DNA of 64,000 bases from [Clostridium] fimetarium (GCF_900111235.1 NZ_FOJI01000001.1:248001-312000), one strand, 5' to 3'. Shown: positions 17,293 to 27,093, numbered from the stretch's first letter. The notes: generated by a model from the sequence alone, not told the origin. Translations and numbers: made by a program.

Positions 17293-18624
17293 TTATAATA
17301 TAAATTTTTCTACAGATTTTTCTAATCTTTTAGTCAAATTTACTTGATACTCCATAGACTCATTTGCTTCATTCATAATTATATTTATTTCTGATAAATT
17401 AGAATTAATTTGCTCTGTGGAACTGGACGTTTTTCCAGACATTTCAATAACAAAATTAATCACATTACTTATTTCTTCAATAGAAGTATTCATTAATTTT
17501 GCAGAGGAAGTAATTTCTGTGGAAATATTATTTATGAGTTTTGCATCATCTTGATATTGATCCCCTGTCTGAAGTAATAATTCATAATCAGATTTAACAT
17601 TTGTCTCTATGTATTCAAGAATATCCTGGGCACTGATTGATAGGTTATCAAAAACTGCACTTACCTGATTTACCAGATTTTCCACATTTGAAATAGCTTG
17701 AGTTGATTGTTCCGCTAATTTTTTTACTTCTTCAGCAACAACTGCAAAACCTTTTCCTTGTTCCCCAGCTCTTGCTGCTTCAATTGTTGCATTTAGCGCT
17801 AGTAAATTTGTTTGGGTTGCAATACCTTTTATCGTATCTGACATTATTTTAATCTCATCTACTATTTTACCAGATTCGATAGCAGTAAGTATTTTTTCTT
17901 GTTTTTCACTATATGTTTTATTTGCCTTTTCTAAAGAACCTGATACTTTTAATTTCATGTCGGATGCTCGATTTTCCATTTCCATTGATGAATTTAATCC
18001 AGCAGTTACTTTTGATAAAAGTAAATCTGTTATTTTTAATATCTCATCGATAGAGTAATTAACTTTTTTGGTTGTATCTATTAGCTCAAAAGCATCGTCA
18101 GAAAGAACGGATGATGTTGAATTAATAGAGTTTATACTTTCATAAGATTTTTTTGTAGAGGTTAATAGTTCATGACTTGAGATATTCATTGTACTGGAAA
18201 TATCTATTATATCTGCTAATAATATTTTGATATTTGTGGTTGCTTTATCTAAACAATTCCCTAATCGGCTAATGTCGTCATTTCCTTTAAAACTAAGCGT
18301 ATTAGATAAATCTCCATTACCTAGTTTTTCTGTAAAATTCAGAACTTTTTTTAGTCTTTTCAAAACAAGTCTGTCATAGAAATAAACAATAATAAATACT
18401 GAGATTATTATGCTTATAATAGTAGATAAGATCATACCGATAGTACCATCAAGAATATACGTATTTAGACCCATGTCTTGTAAAGTGTGTTTTCCACGTG
18501 CCATAGCCATATTAACAACTTGACCAATATAAGAACTAAAACATTGTACAATTACAATTGCCATTACTAATTTAAATTTAATAGAATATAGAGTAGCATT
18601 CAAAAATCTTTCTTTTAAGTTCAT
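17293..18624 (-). CDS. Methyl-accepting chemotaxis protein
   Basis: A transducer of 443 residues. Two transmembrane segments (about 15-37 and 60-84) enclose only a short extracellular loop of roughly 25 residues, so a full periplasmic-type sensor domain is absent. A HAMP linker follows, then the signalling domain with the hairpin-tip sequence [20 protein letters not shown]. It should relay signals to CheW/CheA, perhaps sensing at the membrane or through a partner. It lies 56 bases downstream of the GNAT gene on the same strand and may be in the TetR operon. Confidence 0.9.
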   Translation of the reverse strand: MNLKERFLNATLYSIKFKLVMAIVIVQCFSSYIGQVVNMAMARGKHTLQDMGLNTYILDGTIGMILSTIISIIISVFIIVYFYDRLVLKRLKKVLNFTEKLGNGDLSNTLSFKGNDDISRLGNCLDKATTNIKILLADIIDISSTMNISSHELLTSTKKSYESINSINSTSSVLSDDAFELIDTTKKVNYSIDEILKITDLLLSKVTAGLNSSMEMENRASDMKLKVSGSLEKANKTYSEKQEKILTAIESGKIVDEIKIMSDTIKGIATQTNLLALNATIEAARAGEQGKGFAVVAEEVKKLAEQSTQAISNVENLVNQVSAVFDNLSISAQDILEYIETNVKSDYELLLQTGDQYQDDAKLINNISTEITSSAKLMNTSIEEISNVINFVIEMSGKTSSSTEQINSNLSEINIIMNEANESMEYQVNLTKRLEKSVEKFIL

Positions 18625-18680
18625 TAGAGTTCCTCCATTTAGGGTGTATAATACTAAATCAAATAAAATGTAAGTATAAA

Positions 18681-19286
18681 TTAAATATGTTTTACCATAC
18701 GATACATATTATAAGGATATTTTTCAATAGAATCTACAATTTGATATCCCATTCTTTCGTACAACTTAAATGCTTGAATATTTTCTTTTTTAACCGTTAA
18801 TGAGCATTTATTATACTTACTTAGTTTTGCCTGTTCCTCTGCAAAAGCGATTAATTTTGAACCAATACCATAGCCTCTACTTTCCGGCAATGTTGCCAAT
18901 GTGCCAATATGATATTCATCCTCTCGGCCTTCATTTAAAGATGCTATTGACCATAATTCTCTAAAGTTCATTAACGAATGGCTTATTAACGCCCAATTTC
19001 GTATACTTATTAATTTCTTAAATGTTGGCCATGCTAACTTTTTCATTTCTGACACTGGATAACATGTTATCATGCCTACAGTTTTCTGATTGATTTGAGC
19101 TTCAAAAGCATATTGATGACTAAAACGATTTGAAGTTAATGTCCATAATTTATTAAACGTTTTTTCAATCAAATTTGAATTTTTGGATCCAATAAGTGGA
19201 TAAGCCATATAATCCAAAGCAATACTATTAAGTTTTCCACCAACCTGAGACATTGGGTTTCCGTTTACAATTGAGATATTTTCCAT
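18681..19286 (-). CDS. GNAT-family N-acetyltransferase
   Basis: A 201-residue acetyltransferase fold. The acetyl-CoA-binding motif A is present as [20 protein letters not shown] (R-G-Y-G-I-G) and motif B follows as [13 protein letters not shown]. The acceptor substrate is unknown. A ribosome binding site (AGGAGG-like) precedes the start. The gene is just downstream of the TetR gene on the same strand, with 33 bases between, so the regulator probably controls it. Confidence 0.85.
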   Translation of the reverse strand: MENISIVNGNPMSQVGGKLNSIALDYMAYPLIGSKNSNLIEKTFNKLWTLTSNRFSHQYAFEAQINQKTVGMITCYPVSEMKKLAWPTFKKLISIRNWALISHSLMNFRELWSIASLNEGREDEYHIGTLATLPESRGYGIGSKLIAFAEEQAKLSKYNKCSLTVKKENIQAFKLYERMGYQIVDSIEKYPYNMYRMVKHI

Positions 19287-19319
19287 TTTTATTTCCTCCT
19301 GTTTTATAATTTAATGACA

Positions 19320-19877
19320 CTATCTTTTAATTAAACCATATAAAATAATATCACTAATTGCTTTAAGACCTGAATCAAAACTAACCTGATTTTTTGCAAC
19401 AAATTCATAATCCAAAAGTTTTTTAATACTTTCATTCAACATTAGTTTGAGTATAACCGTATCTATTGGTTCAAGTTCTTCATCTTTTATCCCTTGTTCT
19501 ATCAATTGAATAGGGGCATCCCATATAGTATTTAGATTATCATTAACTTTTTTCCATAAATAAGGATAATATTTTTGAAGATCATCCATATGACGAATAA
19601 TTGATCCTAAATTGTATGCATCAGGAATATTTTGAAAATATAATTTAATCTTTTCCTCAAGTAAAAGTCCATTATTTTCAAGTATTTCTGCATCTGATAT
19701 ACTAATATCATTGAAAACAAAATCTATGGTTTTTTCTATAAGCTCCTCTTTACTAGAAAAATAAGAATAGATTGTACGTTTACTTGTACCAATTTCTTTT
19801 GCTAAATCTTCAGTTGTAAATCTTAAACCTACACTTCCAATTAATTTTAATGTTTTGAGATATATAATTTTCTCCAT
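19320..19877 (-). CDS. TetR-family transcriptional regulator
   Basis: A 185-residue regulator. The N-terminal helix-turn-helix reads FTTEDLAKEIGTSKRTIYSYF followed by SKEELIEKT, the TetR signature. The C-terminal ligand domain is variable and gives no clue to the effector. I start it at the ATG whose complement is 19875-19877 because AAGGAG stands in front. The longer frame to 19928 would run through the operator and promoter. A strong promoter and a dyad operator lie directly upstream, consistent with autoregulation. Confidence 0.88.
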   Translation of the reverse strand: MEKIIYLKTLKLIGSVGLRFTTEDLAKEIGTSKRTIYSYFSSKEELIEKTIDFVFNDISISDAEILENNGLLLEEKIKLYFQNIPDAYNLGSIIRHMDDLQKYYPYLWKKVNDNLNTIWDAPIQLIEQGIKDEELEPIDTVILKLMLNESIKKLLDYEFVAKNQVSFDSGLKAISDIILYGLIKR

Positions 19878-19900
19878 ACGATTTCTCCTTTTTACAATTT

Positions 19901-19926
19901 GGTACCGGATTGGTTTATCTAGTACC
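19901..19926. promoter_or_regulatory. Probable TetR operator
   Basis: A dyad of ten-base half-sites GGTAC[C/T][G/A]GAT separated by six bases. It begins directly downstream of the -10 element of the TetR promoter and ends 24 bases before its start codon, the position expected for repression by roadblock. Confidence 0.65.
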
Positions 19927-19955
19927 ACTATAGTTAATTATTATGAAATTGTCAA
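19927..19955 (-). promoter_or_regulatory. Promoter of the TetR-GNAT(-MCP) unit
   Basis: On the reverse strand TTGACA (19950-19955) and TATAGT (19927-19932) are separated by exactly 17 bases, a near-consensus sigma-A promoter. Confidence 0.85.
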
Positions 19956-20166
19956 TATAAAGTTAGCATTATTTTAATTACTTATAAAAGTAGCATTGTT
20001 TTAATTACTATTTTGTTATTATTTTCTAATTATACTCAATTTTTGTGTGATAATATAAAATCTCCATATAATCTCCACTCTAAAGAATTATTATTATCAT
20101 ATGAAATATAACCAAGAAAATATTGAAACAAAATTTAATGAAAAAATTTAATTTAATGGAGAAAAA

Positions 20167-20781
20167 ATGGAGAAAAATAAAGTGGTTCAAAATCAAAAAA
20201 GTAAAGGAAACAAAACAAATCAAACAAACAGACCTATGAAGTTGTTAATTGGTTCGGGATTAGCTGTGATTGTACTTGTAGGAATTGTGTTAGTTGCAAT
20301 CGGAAAAAATAATAAGCAACAAACATACAATGCGCAGCCAAACTCAACGCAAGTACAGTTAGCTTCAAATAATGTGCAGTCTGGTGCGAGTTCTACGCAG
20401 GGTCAATTAGCTGCGAATGGCGACTTGGTTATTCCGCTTTCTGGTATAACAGAAAAAGCGAGCTTTTATCAATATAATGTGAATGGTACAAAATTAGAAG
20501 TAATTGCGATTAAAGCTGCAGATGGCTCAATCAGAACCGCATTTAACACCTGCCAGGTATGCTACAGCTCAGGAAAAGGCTATTACGTTCAACAAGGAGA
20601 CAATCTTGTTTGTCAAAACTGTGGAAATCGTTTTAAAGCAGACCAAGTTGAAGTTTCAAAGGGTGGTTGTAACCCGGTTCCAATATTTGATGCAGATAAA
20701 ACAGTTGATGGAACAAATATAACAATAGCAAAGAGCTTTCTTGAAAAATCAAAGACAATGTTTGCTAAGTGGAAGTCATAA
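20167..20781 (+). CDS. DUF2318 (FtrD-like) membrane-anchored metal/Fe-S protein
   Basis: A 204-residue protein with a Lys/Asn-rich N-terminus, one membrane anchor (about 24-45), a Gln/Ser-rich linker and a C-terminal DUF2318 domain facing outward. Conserved cysteines appear as CQVC and CQNC pairs plus a GGCNP motif. The family is described as membrane iron-sulfur-containing, FtrD-like. A role in extracytoplasmic metal or redox handling is likely. The gene is 17 bases upstream of the HMA-TauE-cupredoxin gene, with which it probably forms an operon. Confidence 0.8.
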   Translation: MEKNKVVQNQKSKGNKTNQTNRPMKLLIGSGLAVIVLVGIVLVAIGKNNKQQTYNAQPNSTQVQLASNNVQSGASSTQGQLAANGDLVIPLSGITEKASFYQYNVNGTKLEVIAIKAADGSIRTAFNTCQVCYSSGKGYYVQQGDNLVCQNCGNRFKADQVEVSKGGCNPVPIFDADKTVDGTNITIAKSFLEKSKTMFAKWKS

Positions 20782-20798
20782 ATCAGGAGGATTTAATA

Positions 20799-22301
20799 AT
20801 GGGAAATAGTATAATTAAAAAGGCATTTAAATTAGATGGACTGACTTGTACATCCTGCGAAACAAGGATTGAAAATAAGCTTATAAAAATGGATGGCGTT
20901 CAAGAAGCAGAAGTAAGCTATGTAACTTCAATTCTCCAAATTACATATGATTCAGATAAAGTTTCAATAGAAGAAATTATTAAAACAATTGAAAAATTAG
21001 ATTACAATGTCAGGAAAGATATAACAGAAACAGATTATGAAATTGGAAAAAACCCAAAGAATTCAAGTGATTCAAGTAATACTACTAATACAACTAATTC
21101 AAGTAATTCAACTAATCCAAATAGTCAGTTGATTATAATAGGCGTTATGATTTTAGGTGCTTATATGATTATAAAACATACCATTGGATTTAATCTTATA
21201 CCAGATATTAATCCTAATATGGGATACGGAATCTTATTTGTTGTTGGACTACTAACATCACTTCACTGTGTTGCGATGTGTGGTGGAATTAATCTGTCAG
21301 TATGTGTATCATATAAATTTGACAAGGATAAAGATAGCAAATTTTCAAAATTGAAACCAAGTTTAATGTATAATGCAGGAAGAGTTATTTCTTATACAAT
21401 AATCGGCGGTATTGTTGGTGCACTGGGTTCGGTTTTTAGTATATCCAATACTGGAAGTGCATTTATTTCAATATTGGCCGGTGGATTTATGGTGATTATG
21501 GGATTAAATATGTTAAATATATTCCCTTCGTTAAGAAAATTAAACCCACATATGCCGAAAGCATTTGCAAATAAAATCCATAGTGAGAAGAAAAACAAAG
21601 GTCCATTTGTGGTTGGATTATTAAATGGATTAATGCCTTGTGGTCCATTACAGGCAATGCAGTTATATGCCCTTGGAACAGGAAGCTTTATAGCTGGATC
21701 AATATCTATGCTTGCATTTAGTCTAGGAACCGTTCCTCTCTTGTTTGCATTTGGTGCACTAGGTTCATTACTCAGTTCTAAGTTCTCAAAAAACATGATA
21801 AAAGCAAGTGCAATGATCGTTATCGTTTTGGGATTTGTAATGGTGAATAGAGGGGTTGCATTTACAGGGTTTTCAATGAATTCATTTGCAGCGCAAAGTA
21901 GTAGTAATAGTAGTAGCGATAGTCAAAACACCGCTGTTGTTAATAATAATGTTCAAGAAATTAAATCAACATTAGAATCGGGACAATATCCTGCAATCAC
22001 AGTACAAGCGGGCGTTCCTGTGAAATGGACGATTACTGCAGATGCTAAGAACTTAAATGGTTGTAATAATCAAATCGTTATTCCACAATATAATGTAGAA
22101 CAAAAACTTGTTGTAGGAGAGAATGTTATTTTATTTACACCAATAAAAGCAGGTACATTTGGATATAGCTGTTGGATGGGAATGATTAGAAGTAATATTA
22201 CAGTTGTTGAGGATTTAAAGTCTTCTGCAGTAAATCCGGGCACAGAAAGTTCAACAAATGTTGATAACACAGGAATCCCCAAAGGATGTTGTGGATATTA
22301 A
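20799..22301 (+). CDS. HMA - TauE/SafE-type membrane domain - cupredoxin fusion protein
   Basis: A three-module protein of 500 residues. An N-terminal heavy-metal-associated domain carries CTSC (around residues 16-19). An Asn/Ser/Thr-rich linker follows (about 90-115). The central part has about six to seven membrane helices with HCVAMCGG and LMPCGPLQAMQ, typical of the SafE/UreH-like group annotated as sulfite exporter TauE/SafE. The C-terminal 120 residues look like an extracytoplasmic cupredoxin with ...NGCNNQ... and a closing CWMGM copper-ligand loop. ATG 20799 is eight bases after AGGAGG. It is probably copper transport or delivery. TauE annotation should not be read as sulfite export here. 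Confidence 0.82.
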   Translation: MGNSIIKKAFKLDGLTCTSCETRIENKLIKMDGVQEAEVSYVTSILQITYDSDKVSIEEIIKTIEKLDYNVRKDITETDYEIGKNPKNSSDSSNTTNTTNSSNSTNPNSQLIIIGVMILGAYMIIKHTIGFNLIPDINPNMGYGILFVVGLLTSLHCVAMCGGINLSVCVSYKFDKDKDSKFSKLKPSLMYNAGRVISYTIIGGIVGALGSVFSISNTGSAFISILAGGFMVIMGLNMLNIFPSLRKLNPHMPKAFANKIHSEKKNKGPFVVGLLNGLMPCGPLQAMQLYALGTGSFIAGSISMLAFSLGTVPLLFAFGALGSLLSSKFSKNMIKASAMIVIVLGFVMVNRGVAFTGFSMNSFAAQSSSNSSSDSQNTAVVNNNVQEIKSTLESGQYPAITVQAGVPVKWTITADAKNLNGCNNQIVIPQYNVEQKLVVGENVILFTPIKAGTFGYSCWMGMIRSNITVVEDLKSSAVNPGTESSTNVDNTGIPKGCCGY

Positions 22302-22382
22302 TCTTTTCATTGGATTGGTTATGTGTAATAATATTGCTAGGGTATAAACATAAACTAGGTTTGTGCAGAAAGATGCGCAGGA

Positions 22383-23099
22383 ATGGCGAAAATTATGAAT
22401 GATAAAAAGAAAAAAGTGCTTATCGTTGATGATGAGGTTAAAATTGTAGAAGCAGTGGCAGCATATCTCGAAAATAGTGGTTATACGGCTATTACTGCTT
22501 ATGATGGAGAAAATGCATTATTACAAGTAGAAAAAATGAATCCTGATCTAGTCGTTCTTGATTTAATGTTACCCCAAATTTCAGGCGAAGAGGTGTGCAA
22601 AGCAATCAGAAAAATTTCAAGAATTCCGATTATTATGCTTACCGCTAAAATTGATGAAGATGATAAAATAAACGGCTTCAATATTGGCGCCGATGATTAT
22701 GTTACAAAACCATTTAGTCCTAGGGAGTTAATGGCAAGAATTAATAGTCTATTGAGGCGCTCTGATGAAGGGGCATCTCCTCTTTTTGATAAGATGAGCT
22801 GGAATGATAATGATCTTGAAGTTGATCTTGATTTATATACGGTTAAAAAGTCAGGTGAAATTGTAAATCTTACACCAAATGAATTTAAATTATTATGTGC
22901 AATGATAAAATATCCTAAAAAAATATTTACAAGGGAAGAATTGATTGAAGTTGCATTCGGAGCAAATTATGATGGATTTGATAGAACGATTGATTCACAT
23001 ATTAAAAATTTGAGAAGCAAAATAGAGGATGACACAACAAATCCGCGCTATATTGTTACGGTACGAGGCGTCGGATATAAATTTGGTATTACAAATTAA
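22383..23099 (+). CDS. OmpR-family response regulator
   Basis: A receiver domain with phosphoacceptor Asp60 (VVLDLMLP), acidic pocket DDE near residues 16-18 and Lys in VTKPF, plus a winged-helix DNA-binding domain ending GVGYKF. About 238 residues, standard. AGGA abuts ATG 22383, so the start may instead be ATG 22395. Its position directly after the copper genes and before its histidine kinase suggests it responds to metal or envelope stress, which is inference. Confidence 0.9.
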   Translation: MAKIMNDKKKKVLIVDDEVKIVEAVAAYLENSGYTAITAYDGENALLQVEKMNPDLVVLDLMLPQISGEEVCKAIRKISRIPIIMLTAKIDEDDKINGFNIGADDYVTKPFSPRELMARINSLLRRSDEGASPLFDKMSWNDNDLEVDLDLYTVKKSGEIVNLTPNEFKLLCAMIKYPKKIFTREELIEVAFGANYDGFDRTIDSHIKNLRSKIEDDTTNPRYIVTVRGVGYKFGITN

Positions 23100-23131
23100 A
23101 GCCATTAAAAGATGCGCAGACGGGAGCAAGT

Positions 23132-24532
23132 ATGAAAATAAGTCTAAAAATAAGTCTAAAAATGAAACTTACAATATCATATGTTTTACTTTCGCTGTTC
23201 CTAGTTAGTTCACTTTTTGTCGTATCCAATTATTTGCTCCAAAAAAAGTTCCAGAGTTATATTATAAATACGCAAGAGAATAAAAATTATAACATTGTAA
23301 ATTTAGTTACAAATGAATTTGACGAAAATGGAAACGTTCTGAGTGCAGATGCTTTTCAAAACATAGGAAATACAGCGTTATCAGAAGGTCTGGTGCTTAT
23401 GGTCAATGACTCAAATGATAACCAATTGTTTTGTATGAGTGATGATTATAGTGAAATGTGTGATGATATGATTGCAAGTATGAGTACTCATATGGCAAGC
23501 ATATACCCAAACTTTGAGGGCCAATATAGACAAAAGTCATACGATATTGTAAAAAATAAGCTAAAAATTGGTTCGGTTACACTTGGATATTATGGTCCGT
23601 TCTATTATAATGATCAAGATGTACAATTTTTAAATGTATTAAATAAAATCTTTATCGCTGTTGCTATAATATTTATGTTAATCGCTGCCGTTTTAGGATA
23701 TTTTATGGCAAATAGAATATCAAAACCAATTAGAAAAGTGATTGATAAAACTAGGGAAATTGAAGCCGGAGATTATTCAGATAGACTCCAGTTTACATCA
23801 AGAACAAATGAAATTAATCAATTAATAAACAGTGTTAATACATTAGCCCAAACACTTGAAAGACAACAAATTTCTAAGAAACGAATGGCAAGTGATTATG
23901 CACATGAATTTAGGACGCCATTAGCCACCTTGCAATTAAATTTGGAGGCAATGATTGATGGTATTTGGGAACCGAATGCGCAGCGACTTGAAAGTTGCCG
24001 AGAAGAAATTTTGCGTTTGACAAGGATGATATCGGATATTGATAAAATTGTTAAGATTGAAAATGAGAGCATTTTACTCGAAAAGACCAAGTTTGATTTA
24101 AAAATGGTTGTAGATCAAATCGTTCTAACTTTTCAGCCATCCATCGTGGCCAAAAATATTAGTCTTGTAACGCAAACAGTGGAATGTGAAATATATGGTG
24201 ATAAGGATAAAATTATTCAAGTAATCGTTAATTTGCTATCAAATGCAATCAAATATACGGATAATGGTGAAAGCATAAAGATTACGGTAAATAAATATAG
24301 TAACAAGGCGGAACTTATTGTTTCTGATACAGGGATTGGAATCGCAGAGCAGGATTTACCTAATATTTTTGATAATTTGTATAGAGTCGATAAATCACGT
24401 AATCGAAGCACTGGTGGTTCAGGGATTGGCTTGTCAGTCGTAAAGGCTATTGTTGATTCACATGGTGGAAGCATTTCGACAAAAAGTGAACTAACCAAGG
24501 GCAGTGAATTTATTGTCTCTTTGCCAAGATAA
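23132..24532 (+). CDS. Sensor histidine kinase (HAMP-HisKA-HATPase)
   Basis: A 466-residue membrane kinase. Two transmembrane helices (about 11-31 and 170-192) flank an extracytoplasmic domain of about 140 residues containing Met- and Cys-bearing segments (LFCMSDDYSEMCDDMIASMSTHM), a possible metal-sensing patch. A HAMP domain follows, then the phosphoacceptor His258 in HEFRTPL and the ATPase N, G1 and G2 boxes. It pairs with the response regulator 32 bases upstream. The Met/His-rich patch makes copper a reasonable guess for the ligand. A terminator follows at 24560. Confidence 0.9.
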   Translation: MKISLKISLKMKLTISYVLLSLFLVSSLFVVSNYLLQKKFQSYIINTQENKNYNIVNLVTNEFDENGNVLSADAFQNIGNTALSEGLVLMVNDSNDNQLFCMSDDYSEMCDDMIASMSTHMASIYPNFEGQYRQKSYDIVKNKLKIGSVTLGYYGPFYYNDQDVQFLNVLNKIFIAVAIIFMLIAAVLGYFMANRISKPIRKVIDKTREIEAGDYSDRLQFTSRTNEINQLINSVNTLAQTLERQQISKKRMASDYAHEFRTPLATLQLNLEAMIDGIWEPNAQRLESCREEILRLTRMISDIDKIVKIENESILLEKTKFDLKMVVDQIVLTFQPSIVAKNISLVTQTVECEIYGDKDKIIQVIVNLLSNAIKYTDNGESIKITVNKYSNKAELIVSDTGIGIAEQDLPNIFDNLYRVDKSRNRSTGGSGIGLSVVKAIVDSHGGSISTKSELTKGSEFIVSLPR

Positions 24533-24559
24533 TTTTTACACATATTAAATAAATCAGGT

Positions 24560-24597
24560 AAAGCAAAGATAATAAGGATTAGTTATCTTTGCTTTTT
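24560..24597 (+). terminator. Terminator of the two-component operon
   Basis: A perfect 13-base stem AAAGCAAAGATAA / TTATCTTTGCTTT (24560-24572 with 24583-24595) with a ten-base loop and a T tract. Confidence 0.9.
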
Positions 24598-24656
24598 AGT
24601 GGTGTGCATAGAATGGCATAATCTTATAAAAAAGTCGGTTATCGTGAAAATACAAG

Positions 24657-24684
24657 TTGACAAACACAATATATGGTATAGAAT
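24657..24684 (+). promoter_or_regulatory. nrdD promoter
   Basis: TTGACA (24657-24662) and TAGAAT (24679-24684) with a 16-base spacer. A TATAAT at 24685-24690 is an alternative -10 with a long spacer. The spacer contains the first NrdR-like box. Confidence 0.7.
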
Positions 24685-24711
24685 TATAATATAAGACACA
24701 ATATAAGAGAA
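24664..24711 (+). promoter_or_regulatory. Pair of NrdR-box-like sites
   Basis: ACACAATATATGGTAT starts at 24664 and ACACAATATAAGAGAA starts at 24696. Both resemble the NrdR consensus ACACWATATMTWGTGT in their first half. The 32-base spacing, close to three helical turns, is the arrangement NrdR needs. The boxes overlap the nrdD promoter, predicting repression by the ATP/dATP-sensing repressor NrdR, whose gene is not in the window. Confidence 0.7.
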
Positions 24712-24750
24712 ATGTGATATATGAACAACCAATAGGGAGGAAAATTATTT

Positions 24751-27036
24751 ATGATTAATAGTGTAGTAAAAAGGGACGGAAGGGTTGCTCCTTTTGACGA
24801 AAATAAAATTATAAAAGCAGTTTTAAAATCATTAGAAGCTTCAAAATCTGGGGGAATTGATGATGCAAAAAGAATAACTGAGACTGTAACAAAAGATATA
24901 GAAGCAAGTTCAGGAGATTTTCAACCTCAAATTGAGCAGATTCAAGATAAAGTTGAATTTGAACTTATGAAAAACGGTTTTGAAGATGCGGCGAAAGCAT
25001 ATATTTTATATCGTGCAAATCGCAGTAGAATACGTGAAGCAAATACCAGCCTAATGAAGACAATTGATGAAATTACTATGGTAGATGCTCGAAACAGTGA
25101 TCTAAAAAGAGACAATGCCAATATAAATGGTGACACGGCTATGGGTAGCATGCTTCAAATAGGAACTGCTGGTGCAAAAGCATATAATGAAGCATATTTG
25201 TTGACACCTGAGCAGGCAAAAGCGCATCGTGAAGGTGATATACATATCCATGACTTCGATTTTTATTCTTTGACAACAACCTGTACGCAGATTGATATTG
25301 TGAGATTATTTAAAGATGGATTTTCAACAGGACACGGATTCATTCGTGAACCACAGGCAATTCAAAGCTACGCAGCATTGGCAGCAATTGCAATTCAATC
25401 TAATCAAAATGATCAGCATGGCGGACAAAGCATTCCTAATTTTGATTATGGTATGGCACAAGGTGTTGCGAAGTCTTTTGTAAAGATATATAAAGGTAAA
25501 ATCAGAGAGATATTGGAAGACACATTATTTACAGAGGATGAAAGCCAGTTTGTACAAGAAATAACAGATACTGCTAAAACTACAACAGGTAGTTACGCAC
25601 GTATGAATGATAACGTGGTAGCATTTGATAAGGTATTGGTAGATGAGATTATCAGTAAGAAGAATATTGAGGCTAAAAATGCAGAGCATATAGTAGCTGT
25701 TTCAAGAAAACGTGCAATTGAAGCCATTGATAAAGAAACTTACCAAGCAATGGAAAGTTTTGTACATAATTTAAATACGATGCATAGTCGTGCTGGCGCG
25801 CAGACACCTTTTTCCTCCATTAATTATGGAACGGATACATCAAATGAAGGCAGAATGGTCATAAAAAATATACTTCTTGCTACTGATGCAGGTTTGGGAC
25901 ATGGTGAAACATGTATTTTCCCAATTCACATATTTAAAGTGAAAGAAGGAGTAAATTATAACGAAGAAGATCCTAATTATGATTTGTTTCGCTTGAGTTG
26001 TAAGGTAAGTGCAAAGAGACTTTTCCCTAATTATATATTCCTAGATTCTCCATTTAATCTTCAATATTATAAGGCTGGTCATCCAGAAACTGAAGTTGCG
26101 ACAATGGGATGCCGTACAAGAGTTATGGGAAATGTATATGATACTGATAGACAGACTGCTTATTCAAGAGGAAATCTATCATTTACATCAATTAATTTAC
26201 CAAGGATTGCAATTGAAAGTAATCACGATGAGAATCTTTTTTATAAAAAATTAGATCAAATGTTAGAACTTGTTACAAACCAATTACTTGACCGATTTGA
26301 GATACAGGCAAAGAAAAAAGTATATAACTATCCATTTTTAATGGGCCAGGGTATATGGCTGGATTCTGATAAGTTAGGCCCTACAGATGAAGTAAGGGAA
26401 GTGCTGAAACATGGAACGTTGTCTATAGGATTTATTGGACTTGCAGAAACATTAACTGCTTTGTATGGTCATAATCATGGAGAAAGTGATGAAATCCAGG
26501 AAAAAGGGTTGCAGATTGTACGTTATATGCGTGAATATGCAGATGCAAAATCGAAAGAACTACAAATGAACATTACATTGCTTGCAACTCCAGCAGAAGG
26601 ATTATCAGGACGTTTTGTTAAAATGGATAAGAAACGTTTCGGCTCTATTTCCGGTGTTACTGATCGTGAATATTATACAAATAGTTTTCATATTCCAGTG
26701 TGGTATCACATTTCAGCATATGATAAGCTAAGGAAAGAAGCACCATACCATGCATTAACAAATGCAGGTCATATTAGCTATGTTGAATTAGATGGAGATA
26801 CTTCTAAAAACGTAGAAGCATTTGAAGGCGTTATACGCTGTATGCATGATTTAGGAATTGGTTATGGAAGTGTAAACCATCCTGTAGACAGAGACCCTGT
26901 ATGTGGCTATGTAGGCGTTATTGATGATGTATGCCCAAGGTGTGGACGTCACGAAGGAGAATCCATTGCTCCCGAAAAATTAGGCGAATTACAAAAGATG
27001 TACCCAGAGATGGCTCAGTTTTACGGACACAATTAA
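24751..27036 (+). CDS. nrdD: Anaerobic ribonucleoside-triphosphate reductase, catalytic part lacking the glycyl-radical motif
   Basis: Class III ribonucleotide reductase, which makes dNTPs without oxygen. The N-terminal ATP-cone (about residues 1-90, VVKRDGRVAPFDENKI) gives allosteric control. The core carries the HIHDFDFY segment and the finger-loop VATMGCRTR with the thiyl-radical Cys. Near the C-terminus a zinc-site remnant reads DPVCGYVGVIDDVCPRCG. The chain then ends in SIAPEKLGELQKMYPEMAQFYGHN, with no RxxGY glycyl-radical loop, which every active NrdD needs. That loop is encoded by the next small gene (27094), so the enzyme appears split. The stop codon at 27034-27036 lies in a different reading context from the small gene, which has its own ribosome binding site. 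Confidence 0.92.
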   Translation: MINSVVKRDGRVAPFDENKIIKAVLKSLEASKSGGIDDAKRITETVTKDIEASSGDFQPQIEQIQDKVEFELMKNGFEDAAKAYILYRANRSRIREANTSLMKTIDEITMVDARNSDLKRDNANINGDTAMGSMLQIGTAGAKAYNEAYLLTPEQAKAHREGDIHIHDFDFYSLTTTCTQIDIVRLFKDGFSTGHGFIREPQAIQSYAALAAIAIQSNQNDQHGGQSIPNFDYGMAQGVAKSFVKIYKGKIREILEDTLFTEDESQFVQEITDTAKTTTGSYARMNDNVVAFDKVLVDEIISKKNIEAKNAEHIVAVSRKRAIEAIDKETYQAMESFVHNLNTMHSRAGAQTPFSSINYGTDTSNEGRMVIKNILLATDAGLGHGETCIFPIHIFKVKEGVNYNEEDPNYDLFRLSCKVSAKRLFPNYIFLDSPFNLQYYKAGHPETEVATMGCRTRVMGNVYDTDRQTAYSRGNLSFTSINLPRIAIESNHDENLFYKKLDQMLELVTNQLLDRFEIQAKKKVYNYPFLMGQGIWLDSDKLGPTDEVREVLKHGTLSIGFIGLAETLTALYGHNHGESDEIQEKGLQIVRYMREYADAKSKELQMNITLLATPAEGLSGRFVKMDKKRFGSISGVTDREYYTNSFHIPVWYHISAYDKLRKEAPYHALTNAGHISYVELDGDTSKNVEAFEGVIRCMHDLGIGYGSVNHPVDRDPVCGYVGVIDDVCPRCGRHEGESIAPEKLGELQKMYPEMAQFYGHN

Positions 27037-27093
27037 CAATAGAAATATATTCTATAGTTACAAAATAATACATATAACAAAAGGAGAAATATT

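Noticed and set aside
20799-22301. Plain sulfite exporter annotation for the TauE/SafE-like gene
   Set aside because: The HMA domain at the N-terminus, the cupredoxin at the C-terminus and the copper-gene neighbours point to metal handling.
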